Below are positions 19,001 to 25,750 of a stretch of 64,000 bases of DNA, in pieces. The stretch spans positions 2,600,001-2,664,000 of the forward strand of contig NZ_CP097462.1 of NCBI RefSeq assembly GCF_023559245.1. The letters run 5' to 3'. Position 1 is the first letter of the stretch; each line of letters opens with the position of its first letter. The notes below the pieces were generated by a model. It was not told where the DNA came from. It made no database searches and worked only from the letters and a program-made list of their open reading frames with translations. Position numbers and translations under genes: made by a program. This stretch comes from Sphingomonas sp. KRR8. Its GTDB lineage: Bacteria; Pseudomonadota; Alphaproteobacteria; Sphingomonadales; Sphingomonadaceae.

Positions 19001-19385
19001 GCGGTGCTGGGCCAAGGCCACGCATAATATCTCCATGAACACAGCATTGGATGATTGCGAATCCTCGTTGAAGTTACGCCCGAATAGCCCCGCGACTCTC
19101 GACAGTCGGGGCTTCGTCCGGCTGCGGTTGGGGCAGAATGCCGCCGCGATCAGCGACTACGACGCTGCACTCAAGCTTGCTCCCAAGATGGAAGCATCGC
19201 TCTACGGACGCGCGATCGCCAAAGCGCGGCTAGGCGACATGGCGGGCGCTCGTGCCGACCTCGCGCTTGCTCGAAGTCAGAACGGCGAAGTCGAGAAACG
19301 TTTTCAGGGGTATGGGATCGAACTTCCCACGGAGCTGCGGAGTGCAATCACGGGGGTTGAAGCGAACACGGCAAACACAAACTAG
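16038..19385 (+). CDS. Exported DUF3857/transglutaminase-like protein with C-terminal TPR array
   Basis: A 1115-residue periplasmic protein. A signal peptide (about 1-20) is followed by a DUF3857 domain (about 60-260), a transglutaminase-like domain and a long helical TPR region (about 690-1090). The papain-like triad is visible as Cys349 (GDCKGK), His392 (FDHVIV) and Asp407 (WLDGTR), so the enzyme may be active as a protease or transferase. The pairing of DUF3857 with transglutaminase is common in Bacteroidetes and sphingomonads; the substrate is unknown. The TPRs (for example ALLHRGAVRYDRGDYKASL) suggest a scaffold role. It stands alone, with repeats on both sides. Confidence 0.88.
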   Translation: MRNLRYLLLLGVFGLDPAMGQGQAVLTEVAAAKPDNRRPLVGPAPSWALKADIPPAPAATEGAASVNVLADRQVRFSHEGMLSYVDFARKIMTPQGLPDGALQVGWDPSLEKITFHSYRIIRDGQPIDLLGDGSKLTIVQREEKMEDAALDGELTASLQPSDLRVGDIVEYSYTRERHDPALGGHSEILTGPADGANYGRFRNRLIWPADVKMNWRKLPGVLNPTLTKTALGNELLIDLRAVRTPLPPEAAPARFRAVNAVDLSDFADWRSVAQTILPFYTKAATLAPNSEVKVQARKIAATTTDPRRRAELALALVQDQVRYLFLGMDDGGYIPAAADLTWSRRFGDCKGKTVLLVALLRELGIAAEPVLVHTESGDFVRTRLPAMGSFDHVIVRATVAGGTYWLDGTRLGDTRLEFLRTPPYHVGLPVSPTSAGLVPMEPEPLTEPSETLSLDLDSSAGIEVPAIASGEMRFRGMSGTDMRVKYSGLSPADQQQQLRDLWRKNYDFVSPVTITTATDPKTGDFLVTMRGTAKMDWYTDADARWYELDRARLGWKFDTDRTNMVNADAPFALDYPDYWESRETIKLPHDGEGFRLQQEPIDQEVQGIYAMHRKVAISGGLVTMEASTRALAPELPIAHAEQARTELAALRLKGAYVRVPDDYTATEADIAALQSDKPALAQALLHRGAVRYDRGDYKASLTDEDAAIALDPKLAAAHAVRALALSMMNDPRAGPAADTALALDPKQTLALRARVNLANTQKRYADEEVGLTQLLALEPGDASLFLSRSGIRLLRGNFSGALADADEGIAIKPSSLLWMARSAALTGLERMDEALADSDRAVSSDPDNRTAREVRAELRQAAGKRALAVNDLDELIRRWPSASHYLSRAQLRLPTESALRDADVAAAMKIDPQSQQAVLLHGLYAVEGGNLASATADVAKLQQLKASDGEIIQLRTRILEKQGRSTELVQLLDAYVARHPRDATALNQRCWAKATHNISMNTALDDCESSLKLRPNSPATLDSRGFVRLRLGQNAAAISDYDAALKLAPKMEASLYGRAIAKARLGDMAGARADLALARSQNGEVEKRFQGYGIELPTELRSAITGVEANTANTN

Positions 19386-19499
19386 TGCACCCAGAGGCAG
19401 GAACATGACCGTCGGCGTTCAACTTTCCAGGGCGCTACAATTTCGTTGCATTGTGTGAGGTGGTCAAATGCGACCACGCACAGGCACAACGGACGGCGA

Positions 19500-19545
19500 G
19501 TCTGCAGTTTGGCACCCCTAAGCAGACGATCTGTTCTCGGCCAAA
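19500..19545 (-). repeat. Partial copy of dispersed intergenic repeat
   Basis: GGCACCCCTAAGCAGACGAT followed by CTGTTCTCGGCC matches the end of the copy at 28754-28852 (GGCACCCAAGAGCAGACGGT, CTGCTTACGGCC). It lies in the 252-base gap between two convergent TPR protein genes. The rest of the gap shows nothing else. Confidence 0.5.
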
Positions 19546-19637
19546 AGAGGTCATCGTTGTGGAAGTTTGAACCGGCCCCAGCGTCAATCACAGGCTGAGC
19601 TGGTGTGCCACCAGAGCCGAGAGGCATGACCGGGGCT

Positions 19638-21146
19638 CTACCAGCCTAGCGAGTTCCGCTGGAGCGGAACTTCGACGACGCCGCCAGCGGCATTCAGTGC
19701 CTTTTGCACCTCGGGACGCAACGCGACCTTGGCTCTTCGAAGATCGCGAGGGTCGATTGGCGCATTTGGAGCCGGCTTGGCGTAATTAGCCAGTTCTTTA
19801 AGTGCAATCGGGCGCTGCCGTTGATCCATGAGCCGCTTGACGTACGAAGCCGCCGCCTCCGCCTCCTCCCCGCTGCAGAGTCTGAGGTCGGTTACGGTGG
19901 CCGGATCGTCGCTCTCGTGCGCGATTGCCTCGCGCAGAACGGCTTGAGCCTCGGCGACCTTGCCGGAGAGCGCGAGCGCACAACCGCGCACGCTCAGCGC
20001 CTGCATCTTGCCGAATGGACTCATATCTCGCTTTAGAAACTCGGGGCTCACGGAGCGCAGGGCATCATCGTACCTGCCAAACGCGACCTGTTGCGTTCCC
20101 AGATTGATCACCTGGCTGACATTAGGCGAACCGTCTTCGTTCAGAGCGCTACCACTTGTAAACGACGCCACCATCGCGTCGTAATTGCCCGCCATGCTGT
20201 GCGCATAGCCTAGCTCATTCCACCACCAGGGTAGGTTCTCGGCCTGGTCATCGAAAGGAGGGCTGCTCTCGATACGGCTTCGAGCCAATTCAAGCGCCGC
20301 GATGGCATCGGCCGGGCGGCCGAGCTGACGAAGGGCGTTGGCTTCCCCGATCAGTGGTCGAAGCGAGTTTGGAAAACGCTTCTTCAGGTCGCGTAATCGG
20401 TTCAGATCCGCCTCTGCAGCAACGCGAAGATTAGAGGACAGACGAGAAGCGGCACGAAGATCTGGATTGAACAGAGCTTCCGTGATTGCGGAGACGCTCG
20501 AAAGCTCTGCCGCCAGCTTGAGCGCTCCAGCGCGATCGCCCTCGGCCATATAGTATCCAGCCAAAATCGCCTTGGCGTTGCCCCGTCCGTCATCGATGAT
20601 GAACGAGGGATCCTCCGGTTCGTACAGCGGAGCGGTCAGGATCGTTAGCAGGCGCTTATCAAGCCCATTCAGCCTGGCCCTTTTTAGAGCAAAATGCAGA
20701 CGCCAAATCCATCGCGGATCGAGGCCGTTTAGTAAGGCTGCCCTGCTTTGCCTCATCGATTCCAAGGTCTCGACAGCCTGGGAATAACGCTCGGCATCGT
20801 AATCGGCGGAGAACCGCATACGCCAGGCCAGATCGGACGCTTCGGTCAGGCTCGTGGCGCGGTGGGCGTACTGACCGGTCTTCTCAATCTCATTCAGTTG
20901 CGCGTTGCACACGATGGCAAGATCAAAGGCGGCCGCGAGAAGGTTGGTAGGCAGGCCTGCCGTGTTCCCGTCTACGACCGGCCCAACCTCTTTCAAGGTT
21001 GTCTCGCAATCTTCTCGCTGCGCGGCTTCGGCCGCCGCTTTAAGATGAGTTGCAGCTGCTTCAGACGGGCTCTGCGTGGTGCCAACAATCGTCGTCGGGA
21101 TGGAGGCTGTGGCAAGCGCCAACAGGCTAACAACTAACGTCCCCAT
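19638..21146 (-). CDS. Exported TPR-containing protein of unknown function
   Basis: A 502-residue protein with an N-terminal signal-like segment (MGTLVVSLLALATASIP) followed by helical repeats in the TPR style, clear near LRPLIGEANALRQLGRPADA and ELGYAHSMAGNYDAM. No catalytic domain is seen. It probably acts as a periplasmic protein-binding scaffold. It is convergent with the DUF3857 protein and unrelated in strand to the flotillin pair behind it. I do not recognise a named family. Confidence 0.7.
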   Translation of the reverse strand: MGTLVVSLLALATASIPTTIVGTTQSPSEAAATHLKAAAEAAQREDCETTLKEVGPVVDGNTAGLPTNLLAAAFDLAIVCNAQLNEIEKTGQYAHRATSLTEASDLAWRMRFSADYDAERYSQAVETLESMRQSRAALLNGLDPRWIWRLHFALKRARLNGLDKRLLTILTAPLYEPEDPSFIIDDGRGNAKAILAGYYMAEGDRAGALKLAAELSSVSAITEALFNPDLRAASRLSSNLRVAAEADLNRLRDLKKRFPNSLRPLIGEANALRQLGRPADAIAALELARSRIESSPPFDDQAENLPWWWNELGYAHSMAGNYDAMVASFTSGSALNEDGSPNVSQVINLGTQQVAFGRYDDALRSVSPEFLKRDMSPFGKMQALSVRGCALALSGKVAEAQAVLREAIAHESDDPATVTDLRLCSGEEAEAAASYVKRLMDQRQRPIALKELANYAKPAPNAPIDPRDLRRAKVALRPEVQKALNAAGGVVEVPLQRNSLGW

Positions 21147-21233
21147 GTGCTCGTGAGCCCCCGCTTATTACTTCGCCGATTGATTGCGCGAACGCGCGGA
21201 ATGCGCAACTACCTTCCCTAGTCTAGTTGGTGG

Positions 21234-21360
21234 GCCCTCCGATTTCGGAGGGCATTTCAGGCCGCCCCGAGGCAGGTTTGGGCGGAAGCAGACCGTCCGC
21301 TCTTGGCAGAGGAGTCGATGTTCCAGCCGTTCGTTCAGTTTCGCGCAGACGGCAATGGGA
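21234..21360 (+). repeat. Nine-base-pair hairpin followed by a dispersed intergenic repeat copy
   Basis: GCCCTCCGA (21234-21242) and TCGGAGGGC (21245-21253) form a perfect stem with a two-base loop; it lacks a long T-run on either strand, so it is not a classic terminator. From 21279 to 21360 a copy of the intergenic repeat follows (GGCGGAAGCAGACCGTCCGC, then CCGTTCGTTCAGTTTCGCG), in the orientation of 24145-24243. The segment fills the gap between two minus-strand genes. Confidence 0.5.
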
Positions 21361-21413
21361 GTCCTCGCACATAGCCCCAATGCACAAGTCACACCGTCTT
21401 AGCTTGCCCGAGT

Positions 21414-23210
21414 TTAAGGCTGGGATGCTTCGGCCCCGTTCAGCGGATCGCGGCGCGAGCTGCTCCTGTCCCTGCCAGCCGCGCCATTTGCAACGCGGTC
21501 AATCTGCCGAGCTGCTGACTTCCCCTGTGAAGAACCCTCTTCACGCATATGCGGGGACGGTGCCGAACCGCCGGCCAAAAACCCATTGAGTGAGCGCCCG
21601 TCCATTCCAAGTTCCCCCATCAGCGCGTCGATCAACGGCCCGCCCACACGATAGCGCATGGCGGCGGCGACGGCCGCATCCGCAAGGTTCCCCTCCCCCG
21701 CGCCTGAGCCACCAGGCCCGCCTTGTTCACCGTGCAGTCCCCGCGCATCGACGATGCTGATCTTGTCGATGTTCTCGATGGGCTTACTCGCTGCAGCGAT
21801 GATTGCCGGCAGAGCGTCCAGCATGGCCTTGCGGACCAGCAGCGCAGTCTGATCTGTGCTGAGAATGTTGGTGGCCTCGTTAAGCGCGGCCTGACCCGCA
21901 GCATCAACCCGGAAGGCTGCCTCGCGGCCCTCGGCGCGCGCTTTCTCGGCGTCGGCTTCGGCCGTCGCTTCGGTGCGGATCGCCGCCGCGCGGGCTTCGG
22001 CTGCTTCCTTCTCGGCCGTAGCCGCAACCGTGATCTGGACGGCCTCCTCCTGCGCACGCTGCGTCGCCGCGATCACCGCCACGTTCTTGGTGCGGTTGGC
22101 GATTTCCGTCGCTTTGGCAGTTTCGACGCTCTCCTCAGCGCGAACGGCTAGCGCGCGTGCCTCGTTAGCAGCCGCAGTAGCGGTCGATTCCTCCTCCGAC
22201 TTCTGAGCAGTCTGAACGGCGGTGGTGATGCGGGCCAGTTCGATGTTGCGGTCGCGTTCGATCGTCGCGGTCTGAATGGCACCGTCACGGGCGATCGTGG
22301 CCGTTTTCACGACCTTATCCGCCTCCGTTTGGGCCACGGTTTGCGCCTGCGTCGCACTAATTCGGGCAAGCTCGGCCAGCCGCGTCTGCTCAGCTTCCGC
22401 CGTTGCGATTGCCGTCGCCTGTTCGGCGCGCCGTGCGGACAATGTCTGTTCCTGCAGCAGCCGGGCCTGCTCGGCGGCCTGGGCGATCTCAAGCGACTGG
22501 TTGTTCGCCTCGAGATTCCGCTGCTCGATCTCGACCCGATTGGTCGCGACGATGTCGTTGCGGATCTTCTTGCGCTCCTCGATCGTCCGGGTGAGCACAG
22601 TCAGCCCTTCCGCGTCGAAGGCGTTATTCTCGTTGAAATGCTCGAACGCCGTTTGGTCGAAGTGCGTGATACTGACCGACTCAAGCTGGAAGCCATTCAT
22701 GTCCAGATCGGTCATCAGTGCTTCCTGCACCTTCTGGATGAAGTCGGCGCGGTTGGCATGAAGGTGCTCCATCGTCATTGTCGCCGCGACCGAGCGCAGC
22801 GCAGACACGAGCTTGCCATCCAGCAGTGCCTTCACGGCATCGGGGCTGTTGACCGCGTCACCGAGCGTCTGAGCCGCCGCCGCAATGGAGGTCGCGTCGG
22901 GCTTGACCTTGATGTGAAACAGCCCGACGACATCCACCCGCAACTTGTCAAGCGTGATCAGCGCGTCCTTGTTGAGACGTGACACTTCCAGCTTCACCGT
23001 CGTAAGCCGCACCTGCATCAGCTCATGCAAGACGGGAATGACCATGATGCCGCCGTTAAGGACGACCTTTTCTCCGCCGAAGCCTGTTCGGATCAGCGCG
23101 ACGTCCTTGGTTGCACGCCGGTATAAGCGCGTCAGGATGATCCCAATCACCAGCAGGGTTAGAAGAACGATCCCGGCGTAGATCAGCACGGTCAACACAG
23201 ATGCGGGCAC
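21414..23210 (-). CDS. yqiK: Flotillin-like SPFH-domain membrane protein, YqiK
   Basis: Flotillins scaffold membrane microdomains. The 598-residue chain has an N-terminal membrane helix (VLTVLIYAGIVLLTLLVIG), an SPFH domain (about 40-220, with GFGGEKVVLNGG) and a long Ala/Glu-rich coiled coil (about 230-470) ending in a Gly-rich tail. The GTG at 23210 is preferred because GGAGG stands five bases before it; a GTG at 23222 gives four more residues without a ribosome site. It is 34 bases downstream of the yqiJ-like gene, the usual partner, and the two likely form an operon. Confidence 0.9.
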   Translation of the reverse strand: MPASVLTVLIYAGIVLLTLLVIGIILTRLYRRATKDVALIRTGFGGEKVVLNGGIMVIPVLHELMQVRLTTVKLEVSRLNKDALITLDKLRVDVVGLFHIKVKPDATSIAAAAQTLGDAVNSPDAVKALLDGKLVSALRSVAATMTMEHLHANRADFIQKVQEALMTDLDMNGFQLESVSITHFDQTAFEHFNENNAFDAEGLTVLTRTIEERKKIRNDIVATNRVEIEQRNLEANNQSLEIAQAAEQARLLQEQTLSARRAEQATAIATAEAEQTRLAELARISATQAQTVAQTEADKVVKTATIARDGAIQTATIERDRNIELARITTAVQTAQKSEEESTATAAANEARALAVRAEESVETAKATEIANRTKNVAVIAATQRAQEEAVQITVAATAEKEAAEARAAAIRTEATAEADAEKARAEGREAAFRVDAAGQAALNEATNILSTDQTALLVRKAMLDALPAIIAAASKPIENIDKISIVDARGLHGEQGGPGGSGAGEGNLADAAVAAAMRYRVGGPLIDALMGELGMDGRSLNGFLAGGSAPSPHMREEGSSQGKSAARQIDRVANGAAGRDRSSSRRDPLNGAEASQP

Positions 23211-23244
23211 GTCGGCCTCCACTTGCTGGAAGAATTAAGAAACG

Positions 23245-23874
23245 TCAGGAGGCGCGAAGCTGACTGACGTCGGGCAGAGCAAAGAATAAAGAGCCTTCAT
23301 GGCGCACAAGCAATGCGGTCTCACCCTGTGCGATAGTGTCGCTGTCTTCGTGTGGCTCGATCATCACATAATGGGCTTGGCCGAATCGATCGACTACCTT
23401 GGCGCGTGCGGGCCGGCCGCGCCGAGCGGTTCCCTCGAGCACCGTGCCGCGCAGCCGCAGAAGCTCATCCGATGTGATGGCAGTCGTTTCCAGACCCGGG
23501 AGGATGCGCGCTAGACCGCTAGACACATAGGTATTCAGGATAAGGCCGCCGACCCCTGCGCCGACCGCTGCAATGGCGGGCGACAACGGCGCGCCCAGCC
23601 AAGCCGCCGCAACTTGCTGGGTCGCAAGTCCGAGCAGGGTGAAGCACGCCAGCAGGGCCGTCAGCCAGATGAGGACGGGCATCTCGCCCAGGCCAAGCCA
23701 GTCGAGCAGCGTCGCACCGTCGGCGTCTGCATCGCCTGTCACGTCCGGATGAACGTCAATGTGCCCCAATCCGAGGCCCACTGCTTCGATGAGGCCAATA
23801 CCAAGCATTACGACGAACGAAATGACAAAGGGAATGTAAGCTGGCGTAAGCAAATCGAGTAATAAAGAGGCCAT
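23245..23874 (-). CDS. yqiJ: YqiJ-like inner-membrane protein with OB-fold/NfeD-like domain
   Basis: A 209-residue protein with three hydrophobic segments (about 12-37, 64-90 and 96-118) and a C-terminal beta domain (about 135-205) of the NfeD/OB-fold kind (LLRLRGTVLEGTARRGRPARAKV in two parts, VMIEPHEDSD). NfeD-type proteins accompany flotillins, and this one is encoded directly upstream of the yqiK homologue on the same strand. A role in envelope stability is suggested from the E. coli pair. Confidence 0.85.
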   Translation of the reverse strand: MASLLLDLLTPAYIPFVISFVVMLGIGLIEAVGLGLGHIDVHPDVTGDADADGATLLDWLGLGEMPVLIWLTALLACFTLLGLATQQVAAAWLGAPLSPAIAAVGAGVGGLILNTYVSSGLARILPGLETTAITSDELLRLRGTVLEGTARRGRPARAKVVDRFGQAHYVMIEPHEDSDTIAQGETALLVRHEGSLFFALPDVSQLRAS

Positions 23875-24144
23875 TCTGTTCGGAGATTATCGGGGACTAC
23901 GGATGGCTGCAATGGGTGACCACGGCCGAAAGCAGGCTGTCCGGTTCCGGACCAACCCGTACTAGAGCCGCCCTTCCGCCAGCTAAAGTGCGGGTGCCTT
24001 TCGCTCTAGGATACCTTCGAACCAGACGAAAATAACTCCCCGCTCGAAGGACGAGGGCTTCGCGTGTCGAACCTGCTGAACTGGTTCGTGTGGGGGCACT
24101 GGCAACCTCAGGCAAGTGGAAGTCGACTGCACGCCGTGCGTAGC

Positions 24145-24243
24145 GGGCCGGAAGCAGACTGTCTGCTTTCGGGCGCTGGCGCGACTTTCCGGTCGTTCGT
24201 TCAGCTGAGCCGCGAACGGCAGCTTGCGACCCATTGCAGACAT
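24145..24243 (+). repeat. Dispersed intergenic repeat, best copy
   Basis: About 100 bases. The left half is self-complementary around CAGACTGTCTGC and CTTTCGGGCG; the middle is ACTTTCCGGTCGTTCGTTC; the right end is GCTTGCGACCCATTGCAGAC. Similar copies occur at 15757-15858 (reverse), 28754-28852 (reverse), 21279-21360 and 24637-24715, with fragments at 4274, 11420, 19500, 23925, 28149, 35368 and about 38540-38725. All lie between genes. It occupies the 3' side of the 369-base gap 23875-24243, which otherwise holds only the fragment at about 23925. Confidence 0.7.
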
Positions 24244-24546
24244 TTAAGCTGCAGCCTGCCAAACCTTCGCCCTGAGACCTGCGGGGCGCTGCTCGGCTTC
24301 TTGCCACCAGTTTTCGGAGAAGCCCTCCAGTCGCATTCGCAGGACTTGCTCTGCTTGTGCGAAGTCTTCGTCCAACTCGCCTAAGGTGATGACCTCACCG
24401 GTTCGCGCTTGCACTATCAGGAACACCTCCTCGTAGGTGACCTTGTCCATCTTCTCAGCGGCGACCTCGGCGATGTCAGTAAAGCGGACGGTGCCACCGG
24501 CGCGACCGCAGATAGTTATGCGGTTCTCGTCAACGGCGATCTTCAT
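24244..24546 (-). CDS. Hypothetical small acidic protein
   Basis: A 100-residue soluble protein from the ATG at 24546 (MKIAVDENRITICGRAGG). The first 60 residues look like alternating beta strands with TGEVITLGELDED, and the C-terminal part is a helix rich in Glu and Trp (ENWWQEAEQRP). This could be a small PH-like or GRAM-like fold, but I do not recognise the family. Repeats lie on both sides and no operon partner is seen. Confidence 0.6.
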   Translation of the reverse strand: MKIAVDENRITICGRAGGTVRFTDIAEVAAEKMDKVTYEEVFLIVQARTGEVITLGELDEDFAQAEQVLRMRLEGFSENWWQEAEQRPAGLRAKVWQAAA

Positions 24547-24636
24547 GGCTGTTGGGTAGAGCGGCGAAGGTCCGCTTTCCACCCATTGCCGCCATTCCGC
24601 AGCTAGTCTGGCGAGCTCGAGCCAGTGTCCGCAGCT

Positions 24637-24715
24637 GGCCGTAAGCAGACCGTTTGCTCAGGGGCGCCAAGCTCCCGGTACAGCCTTTCGTTCACCAGTG
24701 CGGCGAATGTCTGCC
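24637..24715 (+). repeat. Dispersed intergenic repeat, degenerate copy
   Basis: GGCCGTAAGCAGACCGTTTGCTC and, after a variable middle, CCTTTCGTTCACC followed by GCGAATGTCTGCC show the order of blocks of the copy at 24145-24243. A fragment CCGCTTTCCACCCATTGCCG lies just before it (about 24572-24591). The 351-base gap 24547-24897 holds no supportable gene. Confidence 0.5.
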
Positions 24716-24897
24716 TTCGGTCAGGTGCTGCCGGTAAGCTCAAGTTAGGCAAAGCAGCCACCGAGTGGCAGGTCTGGTCGGAAAGCGGACGTCTCTATCC
24801 TGACCGGAGACGTTCGGAGCCGAGATGAGCATAGCGCCGCCTACGCATCTTCCTGGCCGGACATTGACGCGGGTTGCGGTGGGGTTAGCTTCACGCA

Positions 24898-25314
24898 GTG
24901 GCACCTCTGCGGCGATCATTGGTCTTTCTGGCGGTGGGGGTGGGCCTCACGGCGCCCGGATCGGCTGCGCCAAGACCCAAGTGGATCCGGGATCGTGTTC
25001 AGACTTGCGAGTTCGAGCCGGCGAGAAAACCGGTGCGGTGCACAGCGTATTACCAGATGATTAGACATCAGCTGAAGGTCGGTCAGACATGGGACGAGTG
25101 GCGCTACATGTGGAAGGGACCACATGGAGAGGAGGTGCGCTACAAGTCACGGATCGGCGCCATCGGAGTTGGCACCTTCACCATCGGTGAGTTGGTGGAT
25201 CCGAATTCTGACTTACCTTGTCACACAAGCAAGAAAGCCGTGTCTTACGCGCCAAGCCGGGAGGAACTGATCATCGGGGTGCCGGGCGACGGTTATGAGT
25301 TTTCCGTGCGGTGA
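24898..25314 (+). CDS. Hypothetical exported protein
   Basis: A 138-residue open frame from a GTG at 24898, with a plausible signal peptide (MAPLRRSLVFLAVGVGLTAPGSAA). The mature part has three Cys (in VQTCEFE, PVRCTAYY and DLPCHTS) and several Trp and Tyr. The export signal and residue mix support a real secreted or periplasmic protein, but no family is recognised and no ribosome site is strong. Confidence 0.5.
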   Translation: MAPLRRSLVFLAVGVGLTAPGSAAPRPKWIRDRVQTCEFEPARKPVRCTAYYQMIRHQLKVGQTWDEWRYMWKGPHGEEVRYKSRIGAIGVGTFTIGELVDPNSDLPCHTSKKAVSYAPSREELIIGVPGDGYEFSVR

Positions 25315-25750
25315 GAGCCCATCTGAACATCTCCTCCAGCTGACATTTGCGAATTCGCGAAGCCGCCTTCAGCGAGGCGGCCAGTGTACTCGCGTCAACG
25401 GTGTCAGGTCTTCGGCCAACTAGCTCTACTTTGAGCCCTCAGGACAAGCTGCCCGGGTAACTCGCAAGCTACTAATTACTCGGGCGGCCATCCACGGTCT
25501 GGGACAAAGGGACTCGCCAAGTTCGCGCAGAGGTTCGTCAAAGATTTTCAGAAAAGTGCTGAGGAAGCGTCCAAACATTTCGACGGCCAAGTTGGCTCAA
25601 GTTAAAGCGCGCTATGCTCTCGATCGGGGCACTAGGTCTCAGGCATAGCTCCGCGAGGGCATTATGGCGGCCGTAACGGGAATGGGTGCTGACGTCCACG
25701 ACGACCATCGCTCACCCGTTCAACCGGGACGCACGGCCACCCTCGCGAGC
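25315..25750. other. 436-base gap without a supportable gene
   Basis: Two small signals stand out: the palindrome GCGAATTCGC near 25348 and a seven-base-pair hairpin GCCGCCT/AGGCGGC near 25363-25382, without a T-run. No gene, promoter or repeat copy is convincing here. Confidence 0.4.

Noticed and set aside
21234..21253. Intrinsic terminator after the flotillin gene
   Set aside because: The stem is perfect but neither strand has a T-run after it, so it is kept only as a hairpin.
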